A model generated the notes under the pieces. The model was not told where the DNA came from. It searched no databases and saw nothing but the letters and a program-made list of their open reading frames with translations. Below, piece by piece: positions 35,280 to 43,365 of a stretch of DNA of 64,000 nt. Every line of letters starts with the position of its first letter. Within the stretch, counting starts at the first letter, position 1. Origin of the DNA: Methylomonas sp. (lineage in GTDB: Bacteria; Pseudomonadota; Gammaproteobacteria; Methylococcales; Methylomonadaceae); NCBI RefSeq assembly GCF_023228165.1, contig NZ_JALOBS010000003.1:62001-126000 (forward strand), in the 5' to 3' direction. Made by a program: the position numbers and the translations under genes.

Positions 35280-36263
35280 ATGCTGAGACATAATGTAGAA
35301 AACAATAGTAATGAGCCTGACGAAGTGGAGCTGTCTCGGCGCAGCTTTTTCGGTCGTTTAGCGGTTGGTGCTGTTTTGTCTATAGGGATGCCCGGCGTAG
35401 TTCATGCTTCAAAACCGGAAAAAAACAAACCGGCGCAATCGAGAAGCGCGGTGCGTATACCCAAGAAAAGCGCGCATAAAGCGGCTAAAGCCACCGGGAA
35501 AACCAGCAAGGTTTCCACGAGTAAGAGCGCCGGCAAGGCTAAAACCAATCAAGCGCAGTTTGCAAAATCTTCTAAAGCGAGCCATTCCGCCAAACAAAAA
35601 CTTTTAAAGACCGCTCATGCGGATCGCCGCGCACAGCAAAATAACCGGGTGCGCGACGTATACACGGGTAAAAATCAGCCGGTACATGTTGCATCCGGCC
35701 ATGCTCAAGATCACAGCGGCAGAGTGCATTCCATTATTCGTCCCGGTCAGAGAGACCCCATCATTCACTCCTCACAGGGCTCCATGGCTTCGGCGGACCA
35801 AGGCCGTTTTTCCAGCCATCGTTCTTTAGCATTTCAAAATCCGCATACCGGCGATAAATTGAGTCTGACTTATTTTGAAAAAGGCCGCTATGTGAGCGAT
35901 GCCTTGGCTGAAATCAACTTTTTATTGCGCGACTATCGTACCGGGGATGTGCATGCTATCGATCCGGGCCTACTAGATCAGTTATACGATTTGAAACAAA
36001 TGCTGGGGTTAAGCCAACCGTTTGGGGTGATCAGCGGTTACCGGTCTCCTTTGACCAATGCCAGACTGCATGCCGAGAATGCCGGCGTAGCCAATAACAG
36101 CTTCCATATACATGGTCGGGCAGTGGATATTCGCATTGAGCGTTTTGATCTGCGCCGCATACATAACGCGGCTATTGCCATGCACCGTGGTGGGGTGGGT
36201 TATTATCCGGAGTCCAATTTTATCCATCTGGATACCGGAACTTTCAGAACCTGGTCGCTATAA
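35280..36263 (+). CDS. DUF882 (MepK/YcbK-like) murein endopeptidase, Tat-exported
   Basis: A 327-residue exported protein. A twin-arginine signal (SRRSFFGRLAVGAVLSIG, residues about 18-35) ends near VVHA. A long Lys/Ala/Ser-rich linker follows (about 40-110), then the C-terminal M15-like DUF882 domain with SGYRSP, the zinc motif HxxGRAVDI and a final FIHLDTG. E. coli MepK (YcbK) cuts 3-3 peptide cross-links in the cell wall. GGGAG about nine bases upstream fixes the ATG at 35280 although the frame is open to 35193. The basic linker is longer than in E. coli and may bind the cell wall. Confidence 0.88.
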   Translation: MLRHNVENNSNEPDEVELSRRSFFGRLAVGAVLSIGMPGVVHASKPEKNKPAQSRSAVRIPKKSAHKAAKATGKTSKVSTSKSAGKAKTNQAQFAKSSKASHSAKQKLLKTAHADRRAQQNNRVRDVYTGKNQPVHVASGHAQDHSGRVHSIIRPGQRDPIIHSSQGSMASADQGRFSSHRSLAFQNPHTGDKLSLTYFEKGRYVSDALAEINFLLRDYRTGDVHAIDPGLLDQLYDLKQMLGLSQPFGVISGYRSPLTNARLHAENAGVANNSFHIHGRAVDIRIERFDLRRIHNAAIAMHRGGVGYYPESNFIHLDTGTFRTWSL

Positions 36264-36413
36264 ATACTGAATAGCACCGAACATTTCTAATGCGGGTTTC
36301 GCATAGGTATCCGGTTGAGTGTACGCCGTTAGAACAAAGTCGATAAGCGTGGTGATAACGGCCGCAAGGCCGTTAGCATTGCCCTGCGAGAAGCAAACTC
36401 CGACACATTCAGA

Positions 36414-37661
36414 ATGAAGTTCATTTCACATCACTTGCTTTTGCTTGTCTGTCTGTTGGTATCGCTATTAATAATCATGGGCTTATTGGCGATAGAAGAC
36501 ACGCCGCAACTCAATCCGCGGGTAAGTCTGAGTCCGCAGCAAATTGCAAAGGTAAAGCGGTTGTTGGAGCGCAACGATCCGCGTCGTTTGCGGGCAGGCA
36601 GTGTCGCGAAAGCTATATTAGGCCAGGAAGAGCTGGATTTGGCTTTGAATTATGCGGTAAATCAATATGCCGGCGGCGCTTCTCGGGTAATTGTCGAGCA
36701 AGGCAAAGCGCGTGTTCAGGCGACCTTGCCGCTACCTTGGCATATGTCGGGTGGTTTTTTGAATTTTCACATTCAGCTCAAACAAACCAATACGCTTCCG
36801 GAAATTAGCACCATGACGGTGGGGCATTTGCCGGTACCGGGTTTCATCGCCAATAGCTTGGTCAATTTCGGCCTCAGGCTGATGCCGGTCGCAATAGACT
36901 GGCATCAGCTTGGCCGTATGGTAAAAACAGTCCGGTTTTCCATGCGACGAATGGCTGTAACCTACACCTGGCAAGGTGATTTGCAGGCCCAATTAGGTAG
37001 CGTGTTGTTATCCAGCCGCGAACGTGAGCAACTATTGGTTTATCAAACCCGATTAGCCGAGTTAACCCGCACCGGCAAGCATGCAATTGGCTTAATCACG
37101 CTGCTGAATGCTTTATTTCAATTAGCCGAGCAGCGCAGCGAACAAACAACAGCCATACAGGAAAACCGTGCGGTGATTCGAGTGTTGGCTTTTTATGTCA
37201 CTCACAAGGATTTAGGGCAATTGATGCCGTCAAACACGCGTTGGCCCAGGCCGGTTTGGCGTAGCGTTTTATTGCAAAATCGAGACGATTTTACCAAACA
37301 TTATTTGGTGTCGGCATTATTGGCGGCGGATGCCGGCTCGCCTTTGGCGAATGCGGTTGGTTTATATAAGGAAATTCAGGATTCGCGCGGAGGCAGTGGT
37401 TTTTCCTTCAACGATTTGGCTGCGGACCGGGCCGGAACGCAAATGGGTGAAAGAGCCATTGGCGAACAGACCGCCGGATCGATACAGAAATTCTTAGTGG
37501 CGGCTACCGAATCGGACATCATGCCGGAAACAGCCGATTTGCCGGAATTTATGCCCGAAGCGGAATTTAAGCGCCGCTATGGCGGGTTGGAAAGCGATGG
37601 CTACCAAAACATGATGAAAGAGATTGAGCGCCGCGTTGCGTTGTTACCGATCAACCGCTAA
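36414..37661 (+). CDS. Conserved hypothetical membrane-anchored protein
   Basis: A 415-residue protein of unknown function. One N-terminal TM helix (about residues 8-28) anchors it, leaving a large periplasmic part. The first 170 residues include a beta-rich section with KQTNTLPEISTMTVGHLPVPGF; the rest is mainly helical and contains FYVTHKDLG and a well-kept region around SGFSFNDLAADRAGTQMGERA, which resembles a catalytic or binding site but which I cannot assign. It follows the DUF882 gene by 150 bases on the same strand; an envelope role is an inference from topology. Confidence 0.75.
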   Translation: MKFISHHLLLLVCLLVSLLIIMGLLAIEDTPQLNPRVSLSPQQIAKVKRLLERNDPRRLRAGSVAKAILGQEELDLALNYAVNQYAGGASRVIVEQGKARVQATLPLPWHMSGGFLNFHIQLKQTNTLPEISTMTVGHLPVPGFIANSLVNFGLRLMPVAIDWHQLGRMVKTVRFSMRRMAVTYTWQGDLQAQLGSVLLSSREREQLLVYQTRLAELTRTGKHAIGLITLLNALFQLAEQRSEQTTAIQENRAVIRVLAFYVTHKDLGQLMPSNTRWPRPVWRSVLLQNRDDFTKHYLVSALLAADAGSPLANAVGLYKEIQDSRGGSGFSFNDLAADRAGTQMGERAIGEQTAGSIQKFLVAATESDIMPETADLPEFMPEAEFKRRYGGLESDGYQNMMKEIERRVALLPINR

Positions 37662-37991
37662 CAAAACCTTTCACCCTTTTCTGAAACGGCATGCCGGCAC
37701 ACGGCAGCAGACTTAATTCCGGTGTCAACAAACAAGGAAAAGAAAAATAAGTTTCCAAATCAATGTTTTTAAGAAAGTTTTGTTAAGTTTGCTAAAGACT
37801 TCAATGAAGCTGCCGATACCTGTTTCGATGCTGCTCTCTATGAGAACTTTGAAACATGCCAGTTTCAATTATTGGCTATAAAGAGAGATTGTAAAAGGAC
37901 AATGAAAACGGGTTGAGTCGACAGATTAACCAAATCCGCTATTCATTCCGAGGCGATAAGTTTAAGAATTTAAGAATAAGGGGATTGGGTT
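37662..37991. other. Upstream region of the repeat-protein gene
   Basis: A 330-base non-coding A+T-rich stretch. A possible -10 (TATAAA in GGCTATAAAGAG near 37880) is the best promoter hint. AAGGGG at about 37978-37983 is the ribosome-binding site for the ATG at 37992. Confidence 0.4.
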
Positions 37992-40900
37992 ATGGCTACA
38001 ACAATTACAGGGTTGAGTACGGCACAAGTAGCCGCGCTGACAACACAGCAAATCAAAGAACTTAATACGGCCGATTTCAAAGCCATAACGGCTGAGCAAC
38101 TGCAAGCGCTATCGACCGACCAGGTTCAAGCTATCGAAACGGAAGATTTGGTCGTGTTGAGTTCCGGCCAGATCGAAGCGATACAAACTTATAACATCCA
38201 ATCGCTAACCTCGGATCAGGCTCAGGCTCTGAAAACGGCACAAATCAAGGCCATGTCCGTCGACCAAATTCAGGCCTTTACCAGTGATAATATCCAGGCG
38301 TTGTCAGCCACGCAAATTAAAGCACTGGAAGTCGAAGATCTTGCTTCATTGTCGACCGATCAAATCGCCGCCATCGATCCCGCCGATCTTTCCAAACTAT
38401 CCACAGTACAAATTCAGGCGCTAGGAACGAAAAGTATCGCCGCGCTTTCAAGTGACCAAGTTGCAGCTTTGACCACCACGCAAATCAGAGCGCTGGATAG
38501 CAATCAAATTCAAGCACTGAGTACGGATAACGTCGCAAGTCTTTCGATTAAACAAATAAAAGCGTTGGACGATATCGATCTAGCCGCGATGAGTACGGAT
38601 CAGATTGGCGCGTTGACGTCGGATCAGGTCAAATCGCTATCAACCAAACAGATAGCTGCCTTGCAAGCAGATCAAATCAGCGCCCTCGACACGGAAGACA
38701 TTGCTGCTTTGACTACATCGCAAGCCAGAGTACTGACTGCGGACCAAATCAATGCCATGTCCAGCGATCAGATCGGCGCGCTGGATACACAAGATATCGC
38801 CCGGTTAAGCACCGCGCAGATTTCCGCGCTCACCGACGAAGCAGTCTCCAACTTTTCTACCGATCAAATTGCCGCGCTGACCACGGCTCAGTTCAAACTG
38901 CTGAGTAGCAATCAGGTCCAGGGGCTATCGACCGATCAAATTGCCGCCATTACCACCGCTCAGGCCAAGGCTCTTGATAGCAGCCAACTGGCCGCATTAT
39001 CAACCACCCAGATCGCCGCGTTTGAAACCAAGGACTTAGCAGCTCTCTCTACCGCGCAATTAAATGTATTGGGGGTTGAAAGTATTGCCGCATTGTCGAC
39101 CAGTCAGGTCAGGGCGCTGACTAATGCGCAAATCGCATCGCTCAGTACCGACAAGATTGCCGGGTTGGCCTCAAGTCAAGTACAGGCGTTGACCACGGCG
39201 CAAACCAAAGCTTTGACCGGCAGCCAAATGCTGGCGCTGACGCCCGATAACATTTCCGCGCTTAGCACGGCTCAAATTAAAGTAGTGCAAGCAACTGAGC
39301 TGGCGGCCCTCTCCACTGCTCAAATCGAAGCCTTGAGTTCGGATCAAACCGGAGCACTGACCACCCAGCAATTAGCTTCCCTCAGCACCGATCAAATTCG
39401 TGCATTCGATCTGGATGATATCTCCGCATTGAGTAGCGCCCAAGTAAAAGCATTGACTATCGATCAAATTGACTCCTTGTCGGTAGATCAATTTTCCGCT
39501 CTGGAAACCGAAGATTTGGCGGCTTTGAAAACCAGCCAAATTGTGGCAATCAATACGGATAATATTGCAGCTTTATCCTCTGATCAGGCTAAAGCCTTAA
39601 CCACCGAGCAGATTAAAGCCTTAACCAGCAACCAGATTCAGGCTTTATCCGTCGATAATATTTCAAAATTTTCGGTTTCTCAGATTAAAGCGTTGCAGAC
39701 GGATGCCGTGGTTGCCATGTCCAACGATCAAATCGAGGCACTGAGTTCAGATCAAACCGCCGCGCTGACCACCAAGCAATTGGCGGCATTGAGTACGGAT
39801 CAAATCAGGGTCTTCGATTCCGGTGACATTACCGCACTGAGCACGGCTCAAGCCAGGGCGTTGACCACCGATCAGGTTAACGCGTTAACAGCCGATCAGA
39901 TCCTCGCTCTACAATCCGATGATCTTGCCGCTTTTTCCACGCAACAAATTGCTGCTCTCAGTACCGATAACATCGGCTTGTTGTCGACCGATCAAGCCCG
40001 TGCGTTGACTACCGCGCAAGTTAAAGCCCTGACGACCGACCAAACCAAAGCGATCTCGGCTGAAAATATCGCCGCTTTGTCGACAGCACAAATCAGAGTA
40101 TTGGAAACAGCCGATCTGAGTGCCATGTCAACCGCTCAAATCGATGCGTTAACTTCGGATCAGACCGCGGCGCTGACCAACCAACAAATAGCCTCGCTGA
40201 ATACCGACCAGATTCGTGCATTCGATTCGGTGGATATTGCCGCATTGAGCACTTCACAAGCCAGATCTTTATCGACAGACCAAATCGCCGCGTTGTCCAC
40301 CGGTCAAATTGCCGCGTTGCAAACAACCGAATTGGCGGCACTGGCCACCGCGCAAATCGTTGCGCTCAGCACGGATAATGTTGCCGCGTTATCGACCGAT
40401 CAGGCGCGAGCGTTGACCACATCGCAAATTAAAGCGCTGACTACCGATCAGATTCAGTCTATATCGTTGGACAACGTCGGCGCCTTAACCACGGCTCAAG
40501 TCAAAGCCTTGGAAGCAACCGATATCGCCAGCATGTCAACCGCGCAAATTGCGGCGCTGACTTCCGATCAAACGGCGGTTTTGACGACCCAACAATTAAC
40601 CGCGTTGAGTACCGATCAGATTAATGCATTCGATTCCGACGATATTGTGGCGCTTACCACTTCACAGGCCAAAGCACTGAGTACCGAGCAAGTCGCAAAC
40701 CTGACCTCCAGCCAAATCGTAGCGTTGGAAACTGCCGACCTTGCCGCGCTCACTACCGAGCAAATTGCCGCAATTAGCACCGACAACGTTGCCGCCTTGT
40801 CGACCGACCAGGCGCGGGCATTGACTACTTCGCAAATCAAAGCACTGACTACCGATCAGATTCAAGCGCTATCGGCGGATAATGTGGCTGCTTTAACCAC

Positions 40901-43262
40901 AACCCAAGTCAAAGCCTTGGAGTCGAACGATATTGCCAGTATGTTGACCGAGCAAATAGCGGCGTTGACTTCCGATCAAACGGCGGTTCTGACGACACAA
41001 CAATTAGCGGCATTGAGCACCGATCAAATCAAAGCATTTGATTCCGAAGACATCGTTGCTCTTACGACTTCGCAGGCCAAAACGCTGAGTACCGATCAAA
41101 TCGCAAGCCTGACTTCCAGCCAAATCTCGGCATTGGAGACGGGCGATCTTGCCGCGCTGACCACGGCGCAAATCACGGCAATTAGCTCGGATAACATCTC
41201 GGCCTTATCATCCGACCAAGCCAAGGCCTTAACTACAACGCAAATTAAAGCGCTGTCTACCGGTCAGCTGCAAGCCTTGACCGCCGACAATGTCGCCGCG
41301 TTGACCACTAAGCAAGTCGAAGCGATAGAAACCGGCGATATTGCCATCCTGACAACCAAACAAGCCGCGGCGTTAACCACAGATCAAGTGGCCGCGTTGA
41401 CAACATCGCAAGTCGCGGCGCTCAGCACGGATAATATTTCCAGTTTATCGTCTGCCCAAGCCCAAGCATTGACCACTAGTCAGGTCAGAGCTCTAAGCTC
41501 CGATCAAGCCAAAGCGTTGGCTCCGGATAAGGTTGCCGCACTGACCACCGCCCAGATTAAAGTGTTGGATGAAGCAGATCTATCCGCCATGACCACCGAT
41601 CAGATTGCATCATTGACTTCCGATCAAACCGCCGCTTTGACCACGCAACAGCTGGTAGCTTTGGGAACCGACCAGGTCCGAGCGATTTCTTTCGAAGATA
41701 TTGCCGCTTTGACAAGTGCTCAAGCCGCGGCATTAACTACCGGCCAGATAGCCGCACTGACTGCTGATCAAATTAGCGCTATATCAACCGATAACATCGC
41801 CTCTTTGACAACCTCGCAAGTTGCGGCACTGACTACCGACAATGTGGCTGAATTGACTGCGCAGCAGCTTAAATCGCTGTCCGCTACGCAAATCAATACT
41901 TTGAATACCGACCAAATCCGGGCTTTGTCAGCCAATAAATTTGCGGAACTCACTACGGATCAGATAAAGGCGCTCAGCACGGCAGGCTTGGTGGCTTTAT
42001 CAACCGATCAAGTCGATGCGTTAACGACCGGCCAATTGGCCGCGCTGACAACGCAGCAAATCGCGGCACTTAGTACCGATCAAATCAAGGTGTTCGCTTT
42101 CGACGATATTCCTGCGCTGACCACAGCCCAAACCCGGGCCTTAACCACCAGTCAAGTAGCCATACTTTCAGCCGATCAAATCAGTGTACTGGGTACAGAC
42201 AATCTCACGGCATTGACAACCAATCAGATCAAAGCGTTGAGTACCGATAACATTGCCGCGTTGTCTACCGACCATTTGACCGCCCTGACCACTACGCAGG
42301 TTGGCGCGTTGACTAACGGGCAAATCCAGGCTTTAACCACCGATCAAGTGACTAAGCTTTCGGTTGGTCAATTGCAAGCGTTGGACTCATCGGCACTAGT
42401 GGCGATGTCGACCGATCAGATTTCCGCTTTGACATCGGATCAAACCTCCGGCTTGACAACGCAGCAGCTGGCCGCGCTGTCCACCGATCAGCTTAACACC
42501 TTCAACACCGACGAGATTGTGGCGCTGACGACCGCGCAGGCTAAAGCTTTAACCAGTGGTCAGATCGCAGCATTGCAGTTTGCGCAAATAGCCGCCTTGG
42601 AAACAGACGACCTGCGCGTCTTGACCAGCACACAAATTAGTGCGTTGACTACCGACCAGATAGATCAAGGTCTCACTACCGATCAAATCCAGGCATTGGA
42701 AAACACTCAAATCAGAGAGCTGAGCACCGATCAAATCCAAGCCTTGAACACCGATCAAGTGGTCGCACTGACCACCGGTCAAGTCAGAACTTTGAGTACG
42801 TCGCAAATTGCAGCGATGAAGTTCACGCAAATTCAAAACATGGAAAATGCAGATCTGCAAGCATTGACCAGTACTCAAATCAACGCCTTGACCACAGACC
42901 AATTGCAAAGTGGTCTGACAACGGATCAAGTCCAAGCCCTGACCACCGATCAAGTGACCGCGCTGACAACCGCGCAGTTGGCATCATTGACTACCGCTCA
43001 AATCGCCAATATGGAAACCGTAGACTTGGCCGCATTGTCTACCCGCCAAATCGGCGCCTTGACCACCGATCAAGTACTGAGCGGTCTGACTACCGACAAC
43101 ATTACCGCACTGACAACTACCCAAGTACGGGCCTTGACCACCGATCAAATTGGCGCATTGACGACCACTCAAATTGCCGGCTTGACGACGGATCAATCGG
43201 CTGCGTTCGGTGCGACTCAATTGGCTGCCATGAGTACAGACCAGATCGCCGCGCTTCCTTAA
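37992..43262 (+). CDS. Giant octapeptide-repeat protein, Ser/Thr-rich
   Basis: A 1756-residue protein built almost wholly of about 218 tandem octapeptides with the pattern L-S/T-T-D/A-Q/N-I/V-x-A (for example LSTDQIAA). There is no signal peptide, TM helix, Cys or Trp, and almost no aromatic residues other than Phe. Every unit offers one or two Ser/Thr, giving some 400 candidate O-glycosylation sites. Near the C-terminus three units are nine residues long (LTTDQIDQG, LTTDQLQSG, LTTDQVLSG). Over most of its length 17 octads form a 136-residue (408-bp) higher-order unit. The shape is probably a regular solenoid or short-helix rod; I know of no named family. It ends at a strong terminator and is followed by a GT41 glycosyltransferase gene, likely its modifying enzyme. 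Confidence 0.93.
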   Translation: MATTITGLSTAQVAALTTQQIKELNTADFKAITAEQLQALSTDQVQAIETEDLVVLSSGQIEAIQTYNIQSLTSDQAQALKTAQIKAMSVDQIQAFTSDNIQALSATQIKALEVEDLASLSTDQIAAIDPADLSKLSTVQIQALGTKSIAALSSDQVAALTTTQIRALDSNQIQALSTDNVASLSIKQIKALDDIDLAAMSTDQIGALTSDQVKSLSTKQIAALQADQISALDTEDIAALTTSQARVLTADQINAMSSDQIGALDTQDIARLSTAQISALTDEAVSNFSTDQIAALTTAQFKLLSSNQVQGLSTDQIAAITTAQAKALDSSQLAALSTTQIAAFETKDLAALSTAQLNVLGVESIAALSTSQVRALTNAQIASLSTDKIAGLASSQVQALTTAQTKALTGSQMLALTPDNISALSTAQIKVVQATELAALSTAQIEALSSDQTGALTTQQLASLSTDQIRAFDLDDISALSSAQVKALTIDQIDSLSVDQFSALETEDLAALKTSQIVAINTDNIAALSSDQAKALTTEQIKALTSNQIQALSVDNISKFSVSQIKALQTDAVVAMSNDQIEALSSDQTAALTTKQLAALSTDQIRVFDSGDITALSTAQARALTTDQVNALTADQILALQSDDLAAFSTQQIAALSTDNIGLLSTDQARALTTAQVKALTTDQTKAISAENIAALSTAQIRVLETADLSAMSTAQIDALTSDQTAALTNQQIASLNTDQIRAFDSVDIAALSTSQARSLSTDQIAALSTGQIAALQTTELAALATAQIVALSTDNVAALSTDQARALTTSQIKALTTDQIQSISLDNVGALTTAQVKALEATDIASMSTAQIAALTSDQTAVLTTQQLTALSTDQINAFDSDDIVALTTSQAKALSTEQVANLTSSQIVALETADLAALTTEQIAAISTDNVAALSTDQARALTTSQIKALTTDQIQALSADNVAALTTTQVKALESNDIASMLTEQIAALTSDQTAVLTTQQLAALSTDQIKAFDSEDIVALTTSQAKTLSTDQIASLTSSQISALETGDLAALTTAQITAISSDNISALSSDQAKALTTTQIKALSTGQLQALTADNVAALTTKQVEAIETGDIAILTTKQAAALTTDQVAALTTSQVAALSTDNISSLSSAQAQALTTSQVRALSSDQAKALAPDKVAALTTAQIKVLDEADLSAMTTDQIASLTSDQTAALTTQQLVALGTDQVRAISFEDIAALTSAQAAALTTGQIAALTADQISAISTDNIASLTTSQVAALTTDNVAELTAQQLKSLSATQINTLNTDQIRALSANKFAELTTDQIKALSTAGLVALSTDQVDALTTGQLAALTTQQIAALSTDQIKVFAFDDIPALTTAQTRALTTSQVAILSADQISVLGTDNLTALTTNQIKALSTDNIAALSTDHLTALTTTQVGALTNGQIQALTTDQVTKLSVGQLQALDSSALVAMSTDQISALTSDQTSGLTTQQLAALSTDQLNTFNTDEIVALTTAQAKALTSGQIAALQFAQIAALETDDLRVLTSTQISALTTDQIDQGLTTDQIQALENTQIRELSTDQIQALNTDQVVALTTGQVRTLSTSQIAAMKFTQIQNMENADLQALTSTQINALTTDQLQSGLTTDQVQALTTDQVTALTTAQLASLTTAQIANMETVDLAALSTRQIGALTTDQVLSGLTTDNITALTTTQVRALTTDQIGALTTTQIAGLTTDQSAAFGATQLAAMSTDQIAALP
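39405..42908 (+). repeat. 408-bp higher-order tandem repeat (17 octads)
   Basis: The variant octad FDSxDIxA and its diverged forms begin at 39405, 39813, 40221, 40629, 41037, 41685, 42093 and 42501. Six of the seven intervals are exactly 408 bases; the other is 648 (408 plus an extra block of 10 octads, 240 bases). The neighbouring octads (LTSDQT before it, LTTQQL, LETxDL after it) keep the same order in each copy, showing descent by duplication. The last copy is taken as 408 bases from 42501. Confidence 0.9.
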
Positions 43263-43294
43263 TCTCAACTAACGACTATTCTTTACGCTGCAAG

Positions 43295-43328
43295 GTAGCG
43301 ACCGACAACCCGTCGGCCGCTACTTTTT
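43295..43328 (+). terminator. Rho-independent terminator after the repeat gene
   Basis: GTAGCG-A-CCGAC / GTCGG-C-CGCTAC forms an 11-bp stem with one mismatch and a 5-base loop, followed by TTTTT. It lies between the repeat gene and the GT41 gene, so the latter probably depends on partial read-through or its own promoter. Confidence 0.85.
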
Positions 43329-43365
43329 GGTTGTGGATTATTGAAAATTGATAAATGGAGTACAA

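Noticed and set aside
37992..43262. Dense short repeats that could suggest a CRISPR array or satellite DNA
   Set aside because: The 24-base period is the codon image of an octapeptide; one frame is open across 5.3 kb with third-base variation, and there are no constant repeats with unique spacers.
39171..43268. Several antisense open frames inside the repeat gene
   Set aside because: They arise from the repetitive codon pattern and have no start signals or independent features.
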